Source: an uncultured Opitutales bacterium | Lineage (GTDB): Bacteria > Verrucomicrobiota > Verrucomicrobiia > Opitutales > Intestinicryptomonadaceae | Direction of reading: 5' to 3' | Length of the DNA: 64,000 nt | Assembly (NCBI GenBank): GCA_934613645.1 | Contig: CAKTTC010000008.1 | Location: 50,711 to 114,710, forward strand | Position numbers and translations under genes: made by a program | Notes under the pieces: model-generated | The model's input: the letters and a program-made list of their open reading frames with translations, nothing else | What the model was told of the DNA's origin: nothing | Databases searched by the model: none | Shown here: positions 33,463 to 41,649 of the stretch, piece after piece | Layout: each line of letters starts with the position of its first letter | How positions within the stretch are numbered: position 1 is the first letter of the stretch

Positions 33463-33533
33463 GCGCGCGAAAGAATTTGACTGTTCGGCGGGGCGCAATT
33501 ATACGTTTGGGCGTCAATCACTGAAAATTATAT

Positions 33534-35981
33534 ATGAAAAAACTGGCTATAACCGCACTTATCAGTCTGTTGGCGGTGTCGGCCGTCTTCGGGGGAAGAA
33601 AAACATCGCAACTGCGCGACTGGCATTTCAACCTCGGCGACGTTCCGAACGCAAACGACGCAAACTTCGACTGTTCCCGATGGGAAAAAGTCCGCATTCC
33701 GCACGACTGGGCCATAGGCAAGCCCTTCGATATGAACATAGACCTCCAATACGCCAAGGTCGAGGCCGACGGCGACAAAACCTACGCCCTGCGCACGGGG
33801 CGCACGGGCGCGCTGCCCTGCTTCGGCGTGGGCTGGTATAGGACATCGTTCAAACTCGACAAAGCCGAAGCGCAAAAACGCGTTTTTCTGGAATTCGACG
33901 GCGCAATGAGCTTGGCGAAAGTCTATGTAAATTCCGAATTGGCGGGAGAACGCCCCTACGGGTATTCGTCTTTCTGCGTTGACGCCACGAAATTCGTGAA
34001 GGCGGGGGAAAACACGGTTGCGGTCAGGCTGGACAACAAAACGGGGTCGTCGCGCTGGTATTCGGGAGCGGGGCTTTACAGGTTTGTCCGCGTTGTAGCG
34101 AAGGAGAAATCGCACATAAAATACAACGGAATTTTCGCAACAACCCCGAGTGTGTCGGCTGATTCCGCAACAGTGAAGATTGAAACGGAAGTTGAAAACC
34201 CCGACAAGCTGGCGGTGGAGCACAAAATTTTCGACAAAAACAAAAAACTTGTGGCAAAAGCGAAAGTGCCCGCGGGCGAAACGGCTCTGCTCAAGATAGA
34301 AAAGCCCGCGCTTTGGTCGCCCGAAAACCCCGCGCTATATACGCTGAAAACTTCGCTTGTAGGCGGAGGCAAAACGCTCGACGAAGTATCCACGCGCATA
34401 GGTGTCCGCTCAATAAGCTTTTCGGCGGCGGACGGATTCAAGCTCAACGGCAGATACACTACGCTCAAAGGTGTGTGTCTGCACCACGACTTGGGGCCAA
34501 TCGGTGCGGCGACGAACGTTTCGGCAATACGCAGGCAGTTTGAAATCCTCAAGGAAATGGGCTGCAATGCAATCCGCACGACGCACAATCCGCCCTCGCC
34601 CGAGTTTCTCGACCTCTGCGACGAAATGGGCTTCCTTGTGGAAGCCGAAGCTTTCGACGAATGGAAACACGCCAAAAACTGGAACGGATACTCGCGCTAT
34701 TTCGACGAATGGGCGAAGCGCGACTTGACCGACTTTGTCCGGCGCGACCGCAACCACCCGAGCGTGATAATCTGGAGCGCGGGCAACGAAATACCCGACA
34801 TCGTCAAGCCCGACGGAATCGGCACGGCAAAAATGCTGGTAGACACGTTCCACGCGCTCGACAACACGCGCCCCGTCACGGTGGGCATAAACTACGGCAG
34901 GCAGGTTTTCAGCCAAGGCAATGGCGAATTCGCGAAAATTTTCGACGTTGTGGGTGTAAACTACAACCCGTGGACTTGCCGCGACACCATTCCGAAGAAA
35001 TTCCCCGAAATGATTGTCCACGGCAGCGAAACCGCCTCTACGGTGAGTTCGCGCGGAATATACCACCTGCCGCTTAAAAAATTCAAGGCGGACATTATCT
35101 CCAAAAAAATGCCGTTCAGTCCCGACTACCAAATGTCGAGCTTCGACACCGAAGCCCCGCCGTGGGCGCAAATTCTCGACGAACAGTTCTACATACTCGA
35201 CCAAAACAAAAAGCTGCTTGGCGAATTTGTCTGGACGGGCTTCGACTACCTCGGCGAGCCTACCCCGTTCAACCCCGGCACGCCCGCGAGAAGCTCATAT
35301 TTCGGGATAGTCGATTTGGCGGGATTCCCGAAAGACCGCTTCTATTTCTACCAGTCGCGCTGGAACGAAAAAGCGGAGGTTCTGCACATACTGCCGCACT
35401 GGAACTGGGAGGGACGCGAGGGCAAACCGATTCCCGTAATTTGCTACTCAAACTTCCCCGAAGTGGAAGTGTTCCTGAACGGGAAATCGTTCGGCAAGCG
35501 CAGGCTCGACCCGAATTCGCCCGAACTGCTGAAACGCTACCGCTTCATTTGGGACGAAATCCCCTACGAAGCGGGTGAATTGAAAGCCGTAGCCTACGAC
35601 GCCGCGGGCAACAAAAAGCTCGAAAAGGTCGTCAAAACATCGGGGCAACCCGCCGCCGTAAAATTCGAAATAAAACACTCGAAATTGTCGGCGAACCCCG
35701 ACGAACTGATTTTCGCGGAAATGTCGGTTGTCGACAAAGACGGCAATTTCTGCCCGACGGCAACGCCGATGTTGTTCGTGAAAGTAGAGGGTGCGGGCAG
35801 TCTGCTTGCGCTGTGCAACGGCGACGCCACCGACCAAACCGCGTTTTCCTCGAACTACATGAAAGCCTTTAGCGGAAAGCTTCTGGCGGTAATAAAGCCG
35901 TCGGGCAAGGCGGGCACGATAAAAATACATACAATCAGTATGAATTTAAAACCGTCTTTTATTTCGATAAAAACGAAATAG
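33534..35981 (+). CDS. Secreted GH2 beta-galactosidase-type glycoside hydrolase
   Basis: An 815-residue GH2 enzyme with an N-terminal signal peptide (MKKLAITALISLLAVSAVFG). Domain order is the usual one: sugar-binding jellyroll (about 30-190; GVGWYRTSF, LEFDGAMSLAKVYVN, GENTVAVRLDN), Ig-like domain (about 190-295), TIM barrel (about 300-610) and C-terminal Ig/DUF4982-like domains. The acid/base Glu is in WSAGNEIPD (about residue 418) and the nucleophile in VHGSETAST (about residue 497). It acts in the periplasm or outside on beta-galactosides or related glycans, and together with the GH28 gene that faces it suggests plant or host glycan use. It appears monocistronic. Confidence 0.92.
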   Translation: MKKLAITALISLLAVSAVFGGRKTSQLRDWHFNLGDVPNANDANFDCSRWEKVRIPHDWAIGKPFDMNIDLQYAKVEADGDKTYALRTGRTGALPCFGVGWYRTSFKLDKAEAQKRVFLEFDGAMSLAKVYVNSELAGERPYGYSSFCVDATKFVKAGENTVAVRLDNKTGSSRWYSGAGLYRFVRVVAKEKSHIKYNGIFATTPSVSADSATVKIETEVENPDKLAVEHKIFDKNKKLVAKAKVPAGETALLKIEKPALWSPENPALYTLKTSLVGGGKTLDEVSTRIGVRSISFSAADGFKLNGRYTTLKGVCLHHDLGPIGAATNVSAIRRQFEILKEMGCNAIRTTHNPPSPEFLDLCDEMGFLVEAEAFDEWKHAKNWNGYSRYFDEWAKRDLTDFVRRDRNHPSVIIWSAGNEIPDIVKPDGIGTAKMLVDTFHALDNTRPVTVGINYGRQVFSQGNGEFAKIFDVVGVNYNPWTCRDTIPKKFPEMIVHGSETASTVSSRGIYHLPLKKFKADIISKKMPFSPDYQMSSFDTEAPPWAQILDEQFYILDQNKKLLGEFVWTGFDYLGEPTPFNPGTPARSSYFGIVDLAGFPKDRFYFYQSRWNEKAEVLHILPHWNWEGREGKPIPVICYSNFPEVEVFLNGKSFGKRRLDPNSPELLKRYRFIWDEIPYEAGELKAVAYDAAGNKKLEKVVKTSGQPAAVKFEIKHSKLSANPDELIFAEMSVVDKDGNFCPTATPMLFVKVEGAGSLLALCNGDATDQTAFSSNYMKAFSGKLLAVIKPSGKAGTIKIHTISMNLKPSFISIKTK

Positions 35982-36002
35982 GACATCAACCGAAAGTGGC
36001 GC

Positions 36003-36036
36003 AAAAAAAGCGGCGGAGCGGGCAACCCCTCCGCCG
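36003..36036 (-). terminator. Rho-independent terminator of the GH28 gene
   Basis: On the minus strand CGGCGGAG (36036-36029) pairs with CTCCGCCG (36018-36011) around a 10-base loop, followed by a run of seven T (36009-36003). It sits between the convergent GH2 and GH28 genes and may also block GH2 read-through. Confidence 0.85.
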
Positions 36037-36055
36037 TCGGTTTTCGGCAAAGCCG

Positions 36056-37411
36056 CTATTTCACTGGGCGGGCGTTGATGTAGACGTTCTCGAGTTCAAG
36101 CCCCTCTACGGCGTCGCGGTTTTGAAGCCCCGACTTCTTTTCCGTAAATGTGCAGTTTTGGATTTTGAAATTTTTCAGGCGGTATTTGTCGGATTTTTCC
36201 ACCGAAAAGAACGTTCCGCAATCGAGCGCAACGGCAAGCAAACGGACGTTTTCGCAAACGGAAAGCGGCATATCGGCGCGTTCCGCCTTTTCGTAATACT
36301 GTGTCCACGGGCGAAGATGGATAACGCCGTTTAGAACGCTTCCGTTGATGCGCGCAACTTCGACGTATTCGTAATGCTGCGGGGTATCGGGGCGCATTTT
36401 GAAGTAGAGAAGCCGCCACGCGCCGTCAACGGTGCAGTCCTGAAAAATTACGTTGCGGCAGTGGACGGACTCGCTGCCGAAAGTCAGCGCGCTGTGGACA
36501 TCGACAAACACGCAGTTGCGGACAATGACGTTGTAGTTCGAGCCGTTTGTGGGGTCTTTGTCGGCGAAAGTTCCCTTGCCGCCCTTGAGCACAACGCCGT
36601 CGTCGTTGACCGATATGTAGCAGCCGTCAACGAGAACGTCGGAGCAAACGTCCAAGTCTATTGCGTCGGAGCTTGGGGCTTTGAGCGTGCCCTTTGTGGG
36701 GGCAATCATTTTCGCGGAGAGAATTTTCACGCGGTTGCACTTGTAGAAGTGGGTTGTCCAAAAGCCCGAATTTTTGAAGGTTGTGTCGGCTATGGTTATG
36801 TCGTCGGAATTGGAGACGTAAAGCAGGCGCGGGCGGAGGGTGTCGAGGTTGCGCCCCTGCGGGCGGACTTTCAAGCGCAGCCACAAGTCGCGCCAAAAGC
36901 GCGCGCCGTTGCCGTCGATTGTTCCCCCGCCGAAAATTTTGAAGCCCGAAGCGTTGTCGGCGTTGATTAGCGCGCAAAAATACGGAATTGTCTGCCCCTC
37001 GGCGCGCGTAGTTTTTATGGGGTAGTCTGAAATGTCGTCCGAGCCTCTGATTGTGGCGTCGGTATCGACATAAAGCGAAACGCCTTTCGGAAAAAACAGC
37101 GCACCCGTGTTGTAGACGCCTTTCGGAAACACAATCAAACCGCCGCCGTCTGCCGCGGCCTTGTCGATAACCGCCTGTATTGCCGCCGTCTGCAATTCGG
37201 GGGAATCGGGCTTAACGCCGAGGAGGGAAACGTCGTATTTGCGCGGGAAATCGTCGGGCGAAGGCTTGTCGGTATTAAAAAACCAGTCCGCCACGGGCGT
37301 GCCGTCGGGAAAATTCGACGGCGTTTCGGGAAAGAATTTCCGCCCCTGCGCGCCGAAAGCAATGCACGCGCAAAAAACGGCGAGCAACGGGAAAATCCGC
37401 TTGAGCTTCAT
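36056..37411 (-). CDS. Secreted GH28 polygalacturonase-like glycoside hydrolase
   Basis: A 451-residue right-handed beta-helix enzyme with signal peptide (MKLKRIFPLLAVFCACIAFGAQ). The N-terminal pectate-lyase-like opening (YDVSLLGVKPDSPELQTAAIQAVIDKAAADGGGLIVFPKGVYNTGALF) is typical. GH28 catalytic Asp motifs appear as SSDAIDLD (about residues 246-253) and NDDGVVLKGG (about 268-277), with SALTFGSESVHC near 307-318 where the classical GHG would be. GH28 enzymes are inverting hydrolases of galacturonic or rhamnogalacturonic linkages, so pectin-type glycans are the likely substrates. GGGGG lies 6-10 bases before the ATG. Convergent with the GH2 gene. Confidence 0.9.
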   Translation of the reverse strand: MKLKRIFPLLAVFCACIAFGAQGRKFFPETPSNFPDGTPVADWFFNTDKPSPDDFPRKYDVSLLGVKPDSPELQTAAIQAVIDKAAADGGGLIVFPKGVYNTGALFFPKGVSLYVDTDATIRGSDDISDYPIKTTRAEGQTIPYFCALINADNASGFKIFGGGTIDGNGARFWRDLWLRLKVRPQGRNLDTLRPRLLYVSNSDDITIADTTFKNSGFWTTHFYKCNRVKILSAKMIAPTKGTLKAPSSDAIDLDVCSDVLVDGCYISVNDDGVVLKGGKGTFADKDPTNGSNYNVIVRNCVFVDVHSALTFGSESVHCRNVIFQDCTVDGAWRLLYFKMRPDTPQHYEYVEVARINGSVLNGVIHLRPWTQYYEKAERADMPLSVCENVRLLAVALDCGTFFSVEKSDKYRLKNFKIQNCTFTEKKSGLQNRDAVEGLELENVYINARPVK

Positions 37412-37430
37412 CGCAACCCCCTTTGAAAAA

Positions 37431-38120
37431 TCAGTCGCGCCGCGACATCAAAAACTGGAGGATATACCAGAACATCAGCGCGATTGACGCAAACAAACCG
37501 AGAGCCGCGGCTACGTATTGGTCGTTTTCGTATTGGTGCAAGACCGCGCTCGTGTTATACAAAAGCGCGAACGCCGCAAACACTATCATCGCCCCCGAGA
37601 ACCACAGCCCAAGCCCGAATCCGAACAGGATTGCGCAAACTATGATTCCCAACGCCACGAAAGAGACTATCGTCAATATTCCGCCGAGGAACGAAAAATC
37701 TTTTCCCGATATTACCGCGTATGCCGTAATTCCGCCCGCAAGTGCCGCGGTGAGTATCGCCGCCTGCGGGATTGCGTCGGGCGCGTATTGGTCGGCAAGC
37801 AGAATCAGCGGAAGGAATATCACCGCCTCCGCAATGACGTAAAGGTAAAGCCCCGCGTATTGTTTGCCGATGTCGCCGCGCGAAAACGTCCACGAGTTCG
37901 CCACCCACGAGACAGCCATAAACGCAATCATCACTATCAGCCAGTTTTTGCCGCCAACCATTCGCGCGGCCAAATCCACCGCGGGCTGCCACGACATCAA
38001 AAGCCACTCCAAAAGCACGAAAACCGCAAACGCGGCCGCCAAGTTCAGGTAGCACTTTCTGATAAATTCGCCCCGCGCCGAAACCGCGGAACGCTCCGAA
38101 TAAATTCCATTGTTGTTCAT
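37431..38120 (-). CDS. Bax inhibitor-1/YccA family membrane protein
   Basis: A 229-residue integral membrane protein with about seven hydrophobic helices after a polar N-terminus (MNNNGIYSERSAVSARGEFIRKCY). The family (BI-1/YccA/TMBIM) forms Ca2+-leak channels in some members and modulates FtsH in E. coli; conserved features here are GGITAYAVISGKDFSFLGG and the C-terminal LYNTSAVLHQY...AAALGLFASIALMFWYILQFL with the Asp pair region of the pore less obvious. It lies 19 bp upstream of the GH28 start on the same strand, so the two could be co-transcribed, and is divergent from rph. Confidence 0.88.
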   Translation of the reverse strand: MNNNGIYSERSAVSARGEFIRKCYLNLAAAFAVFVLLEWLLMSWQPAVDLAARMVGGKNWLIVMIAFMAVSWVANSWTFSRGDIGKQYAGLYLYVIAEAVIFLPLILLADQYAPDAIPQAAILTAALAGGITAYAVISGKDFSFLGGILTIVSFVALGIIVCAILFGFGLGLWFSGAMIVFAAFALLYNTSAVLHQYENDQYVAAALGLFASIALMFWYILQFLMSRRD

Positions 38121-38206
38121 AATGCCATACGGTTTAACAAATCGGGCGGAAAATTAAAGACAAAAATATCTGGAAAAAACCGCCCTTTTGTATAGCGTCA
38201 AAATAT

Positions 38207-38974
38207 ATGGAAAATAAAGCCGACATTTCTACTGACAACCTGCGTTTCGACGGACGCAAACCCGACGAGCTCAGAAAAATATCGTTCACGCCCAACATTG
38301 CCCCCAACGCAACGGGCTCTGTATTGGCGGTTTTCGGAAACACGCAGGTTATCTGTGCGGCGACTGTCGAAAAGAAAGTCCCCGCTTGGATGAACGCCCA
38401 AGCCGCCACAAAAGGCTGGATGAGCGCGGAGTATTCAATGCTTCCATACGCGACGCTCACGCGCAAGCAACGCCCCGTATCGGCGGGCAAGCAGGACGGC
38501 CGCTCGGTGGAAATTCAGCGGCTCATTGGAAGATCTATGCGCGCCGTAGCCGACTTGGACAAGCTTGCCGGACACACGCTCTGGATTGACTGCGACGTTC
38601 TGCAGGCAGACGGCGGCACGCGCACGGCGTCGATTAGCGGCGCGTTCGTTGCGGCGAAAATAGCCATCGCAAAACTTATCGCCGCCGGCGAAATTCAGGA
38701 AGACCCATTCACCGACTCCGTTGCGGCAATCAGCGTGGGCATGTTCGGCGGAAGAGCCGTGCTTGACCTGCCGTATATCGAAGACCGCGACGCCGACGTA
38801 GACGCGAACGTAGTTATGACGGGCTCGGAGAAATTCGTCGAAGTTCAAATGTCGGGCGAAGAAGCGGTTTTCGACGGCGACGAATTGGCGAAGCTGCTGT
38901 CGCTTGCCAAGAAGGGAATCGGCGAAATCACGAAACTTCAACAACAAACCATCAGAAAGGCTCTCGATGAATAA
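38207..38974 (+). CDS. rph: Ribonuclease PH
   Basis: Phosphorolytic 3'-5' exoribonuclease that trims tRNA 3' ends. The 255-residue protein contains FDGRKPDELRKISFTPNIAPNATGSVLAVFGNTQVICAATVE, the catalytic/phosphate-binding ASMLPYATLTRK-like segment (here EYSMLPYATLTRKQR), GRSVEIQRLIGRSMRAVADL and CDVLQADGGTRTASISG, all RNase PH hallmarks. The stop overlaps the start of the following small Cys-rich gene by 8 bp, so the two are coupled. Confidence 0.96.
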   Translation: MENKADISTDNLRFDGRKPDELRKISFTPNIAPNATGSVLAVFGNTQVICAATVEKKVPAWMNAQAATKGWMSAEYSMLPYATLTRKQRPVSAGKQDGRSVEIQRLIGRSMRAVADLDKLAGHTLWIDCDVLQADGGTRTASISGAFVAAKIAIAKLIAAGEIQEDPFTDSVAAISVGMFGGRAVLDLPYIEDRDADVDANVVMTGSEKFVEVQMSGEEAVFDGDELAKLLSLAKKGIGEITKLQQQTIRKALDE

Positions 38975-39281
38975 GACAGAAATGGCTCTCGCCTCTTTCC
39001 GCAAGCCCTATTCCTGCGCGCAAACCGTCTATGCGGCTTTCGCGGAGCAAATTGACCCGCAAAAAATGGAAGAAATGAAGCTCAACAGCGCGGGACGCGC
39101 CCCCGACGGCATTTGCGGCGCGCTGTATGCGGCGATTTCATTGCGCCCCGAATGCGCCGACGAATTCAAAGCCAAGTTCTCACAGCTTGCAGGCGACTGC
39201 CGCTGCCGCGAGATAAAATCACTCCACAAAACCTCCTGCGAGGAATGCGTAAAAATAGCCTCATCTTTGCTTATTTTATAA
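38967..39281 (+). CDS. C_GCAxxG_C_C family small redox-type protein
   Basis: A 104-residue Cys-rich protein with the spacing of the C_GCAxxG_C_C family: SCAQTVYAAF, then GRAPDGICGALYAAIS, then GDCRCREIK and TSCEECVKIAS. The conserved cysteines suggest a redox or metal-binding role, but the function of the family is not established. The ATG at 38967 lies inside the last codons of rph (ATGAATAA overlap), which indicates translational coupling. It is followed by a hairpin-repeat locus. Confidence 0.7.
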   Translation: MNKTEMALASFRKPYSCAQTVYAAFAEQIDPQKMEEMKLNSAGRAPDGICGALYAAISLRPECADEFKAKFSQLAGDCRCREIKSLHKTSCEECVKIASSLLIL

Positions 39282-39534
39282 TTTCTAAAACTTTGACTTC
39301 GTTCAATGCGCCTTTGCTCCTTGTTGAAGTTGCGGAGAAAAGTAATTTTGCTTCAGCTCAAAGACACTTCTTTGCATTACTTTAACCAATAATCAAAGGC
39401 ACATCGGCTACGCCGATTGCCGCCGCTTCAGGAATAATAAAAAACGCCGCTTTAGAAATAATAAAAACTTTAATTTGGAGCAAAGCGGCATTGAATGAAG
39501 TTCAATCCGCGCCCCTTAAAAAATCATAAAAAAT
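39282..39534. repeat. Hairpin-repeat locus IV
   Basis: Gene-free stretch between the Cys-rich gene and the EF-hand gene. It holds TTGAC-ttc-GTTCAA followed by GCGCCTTTG (about 39293-39317), a reverse-oriented unit CAAAGGCAC-ATCGGC-tac-GCCGAT-TGCCGCCGC (39395-39427) and a GCGGC-ATTGAA/TTCAAT-CCGC hairpin (39485-39510). Read on the minus strand, 39427-39375 matches the locus I pattern: GCGGC, hairpin, GTGCCTTTG, then TTGGTTAAAGT. Confidence 0.75.
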
Positions 39535-40149
39535 TTAGTCGGCGGGGGGAGGAGGCGGGGGCGGAGTGCGCGTGCCGTCGCCAATGAGTTGTTTCATCAT
39601 TGCGCGGACTTCGGGGTCGTTTAGCATTTCCTCGCGTTCCTGTTCGTCCAAGCGGCCGTCGCCGTTTTTGTCGTATTTTTTCACGAGAGCGGCGCGGCGT
39701 TGCATTGCGTCTTTGAACATTGCGCGGCGTTCTTCGGCGTCGAGCTTGCCGTCGCCGTTCTTGTCGAACTTGGCGAGAACCTCCTTGGGGAGCGAGCGCT
39801 CCATGCGTTCCATTTTGCGGCGGCGCATTGCCTCGAACATTTTGCGCTGTTCTTCGAGAAAGGCGGAAAGCTCGGTTTCGTCGAGTTTGCCGTCGCCGTC
39901 TTTGTCGAATTTTGCGACTACGTCCTTGGCGTGGCGAAGCCTGATTTTTTGCAGGTCGGCGCGGCGTTCCCTGAGGGCCTTGCGGGCTTCTTCGCGCTCT
40001 TCGGCGTTGAGGCGGCCGTCGCCGTCCTTGTCGAATTGCTTGAGCAGCTGGATTTTTGCGGCGGTTGAAACGCATTCGTCTTCGGAAACGTCGGCAAAGG
40101 CCGACGCGGCAAGCAGCGCGCATGCAAAAACGGCGATTTTTCTTTTCAT
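39535..40149 (-). CDS. Secreted four-EF-hand protein with polyproline tail
   Basis: A 204-residue exported protein: signal peptide (MKRKIAVFACALLAASAFA), then four canonical EF-hand loops, DKDGDGRLNAEE, DKDGDGKLDETE, DKNGDGKLDAEE and DKNGDGRLDEQE, spaced by Arg/Lys/Glu-rich helices, ending in TRTPPPPPPPAD. All loops keep the Asp at positions 1, 3 and 5 and Glu at 12, so Ca2+ binding is likely. AAAGGAA precedes the ATG at 40149; the longer frame to 40224 has no signal peptide. Such proteins are common in Verrucomicrobiota and Planctomycetota, but their targets are unknown. It stands alone on the minus strand between a hairpin locus and the pssA unit. Confidence 0.85.
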   Translation of the reverse strand: MKRKIAVFACALLAASAFADVSEDECVSTAAKIQLLKQFDKDGDGRLNAEEREEARKALRERRADLQKIRLRHAKDVVAKFDKDGDGKLDETELSAFLEEQRKMFEAMRRRKMERMERSLPKEVLAKFDKNGDGKLDAEERRAMFKDAMQRRAALVKKYDKNGDGRLDEQEREEMLNDPEVRAMMKQLIGDGTRTPPPPPPPAD

Positions 40150-40288
40150 ATAAAATTCCTTTCTTGGGGATTTTGGGGTTTGTTCTACAAAGGCAAAACG
40201 CGCGGCGGGGGCGGATAGTTTCAAAATAATTTTGTTTGAATTAAACCGCGATATGTGAAATGCTCGGCGCGTAAAAGGAATTTTTTAT

Positions 40289-40645
40289 ATGTATCAGGTA
40301 ACATTCAGCCCACAAAGTCTGGCGGAGCTCGAAAAAATCGACAAGCGCACACAGCTGGAAATTGTCGATTCGTTCGGGGCTCTGACGAAAGAGGACATCG
40401 AAAGCGGCCTTCCAGAAATCGGGAAAATACACCGCGGCAACAAGGTTTTCTACCGTCTGCGCGTAGGCGACTACCGCATCTATTTCGAAATTCTCGAGCA
40501 ACAAAAAACCCTCCACGCCCACTATATACTGCACCAACACACGTTGGCCGACTTCGTGTTCAGGGTGAAGCTCCCGTTCAAGGAGGAGACCATGCTGGAG
40601 CAGGAGGACAACTTCTGGAAATATTTGGAATCGCTGAAAAAATGA
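40289..40645 (+). CDS. RelE/ParE-superfamily domain protein overlapping pssA
   Basis: A 118-residue protein. Residues 1-85 have the RelE/ParE fold pattern: YQVTFSPQSLAELEKIDKRTQLEIVDSF, then IGKIHRGNKVFYRLRVGDYRIYFEI with the conserved 'L.R.R.GDYRI.Y' strand, followed by an unusual C-terminal extension (KLPFKEETMLEQEDNFWKYLESLKK). No antitoxin gene lies beside it; the upstream gene is on the other strand and the downstream partner is phosphatidylserine synthase, whose ATG overlaps its stop (ATGA). It is therefore either a solitary toxin-fold protein with a house-keeping role or an orphan toxin. Toxicity is not inferable from sequence. Confidence 0.72.
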   Translation: MYQVTFSPQSLAELEKIDKRTQLEIVDSFGALTKEDIESGLPEIGKIHRGNKVFYRLRVGDYRIYFEILEQQKTLHAHYILHQHTLADFVFRVKLPFKEETMLEQEDNFWKYLESLKK

Positions 40646-41577
40646 AACAACAAAAACTTTGGAGCAACGTCCATCAGGCGAGTAAAATCTACATTCTGCC
40701 GAACGCGTTTACGGCGGGGAATCTGTTTTTCGGGTTTCTGTCGATAATTCTGTGCATACAGGGGAAGTTCAACGCGGCGTCGCAGGACAGGGCAATCGAC
40801 GTTCTGGCGCAGCTGATAACGCAGTCGAGCGCGTTTGCGCAAACCGACGCAATCGGCTCGGGCAAGGGATACTACCTGCTTGCAATAATCTGCATTCTGA
40901 TGTCGTTTTTGTGCGACGCGTTCGACGGACGCGTTGCGCGCGCAAGCGGAAAGCTGTCGCTTTTCGGCAAGGAGTTCGACTCGCTCGCAGACAGTGTTTC
41001 GTTCGGAATTGCCCCGTGCATTCTGATGTATTTCCTCATTCTAAGCCCCAGCGACGACATGGGAACGGCGATGAAGTCGCTCGTGCGCAGCACGGGGTGG
41101 CTTATCGGCTTTATCTTCATGCTGTGCGCGGCAATCAGGCTTGGGCGTTTCAACGTGTTGACAAACCCGTATATCGACGGGCACGAGAAATACGAAATGG
41201 GCGATTTTTCGGGTCTTCCCGCGCCTGCGGCGGCGGGGGCGGTGGCGTCGATTGCACTTACAATGCTGAGCTTCAATCTCACGGCGTTTATGCCCATTTT
41301 GATTCCGCTTATGCTGTTGATTTCATGGTTTATGATTAGCAACATTCCGTATCCGTCGTTCAAGCATATAAACTGGACTACGAGCACAAAATTCCGCTCT
41401 TTCGTGGCGATTGTCGTGTGCGTGCTGCTGATTATTTATTTCAGAGACTGCAGCTTTGCCATTATGTTCTTGGCATACGTTTTCTATCCGCCGATAAAAT
41501 ATCTGCCGCGCGCAAAACGCATTATAGCCTACAAAATCAAGAAGACAAAAAAGGCGCGCCAAAACGCCAAACGATAG
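40642..41577 (+). CDS. pssA: CDP-diacylglycerol-serine O-phosphatidyltransferase
   Basis: A 311-residue membrane enzyme making phosphatidylserine, precursor of phosphatidylethanolamine. The CDP-alcohol phosphatidyltransferase signature DGx2ARx8Gx3Dx3D is intact: residues of FDGRVARASGKL then FGKEFDSLAD. The N-terminus IYILPNAFTAGNLFFGFLSI is typical of PssA, and some eight hydrophobic helices follow, then a Lys/Arg-rich C-terminus. It is translationally coupled to the RelE/ParE-like gene and is followed by a terminator. Length is a little above the type II PssA average of about 250-290. Confidence 0.9.
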   Translation: MKQQKLWSNVHQASKIYILPNAFTAGNLFFGFLSIILCIQGKFNAASQDRAIDVLAQLITQSSAFAQTDAIGSGKGYYLLAIICILMSFLCDAFDGRVARASGKLSLFGKEFDSLADSVSFGIAPCILMYFLILSPSDDMGTAMKSLVRSTGWLIGFIFMLCAAIRLGRFNVLTNPYIDGHEKYEMGDFSGLPAPAAAGAVASIALTMLSFNLTAFMPILIPLMLLISWFMISNIPYPSFKHINWTTSTKFRSFVAIVVCVLLIIYFRDCSFAIMFLAYVFYPPIKYLPRAKRIIAYKIKKTKKARQNAKR

Positions 41578-41585
41578 TTCCGCAC

Positions 41586-41627
41586 AAAACGCGCCGCCCC
41601 CTACGACAGTAAAACGGCGCGTTTTTT
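41586..41627 (+). terminator. Rho-independent terminator of pssA
   Basis: AAAACGCGCCG (41586-41596) pairs perfectly with CGGCGCGTTTT (41615-41625); the loop is 18 bases and the stem runs into a T tract. Confidence 0.8.
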
Positions 41628-41649
41628 ATGCTCCGCAAAATCCGACTTT

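Noticed and set aside
39593..40050. DNA-level tandem repeat across the EF-hand gene
   Set aside because: The repeated GAC-AAG/AAC-GGC-GAC-GGC blocks are explained by the four Ca2+-binding loops of the encoded protein.
40289..40645. Classical type II toxin-antitoxin locus
   Set aside because: Only the RelE/ParE-like half is present; the 5' neighbour is an EF-hand protein on the other strand and the 3' neighbour is pssA.
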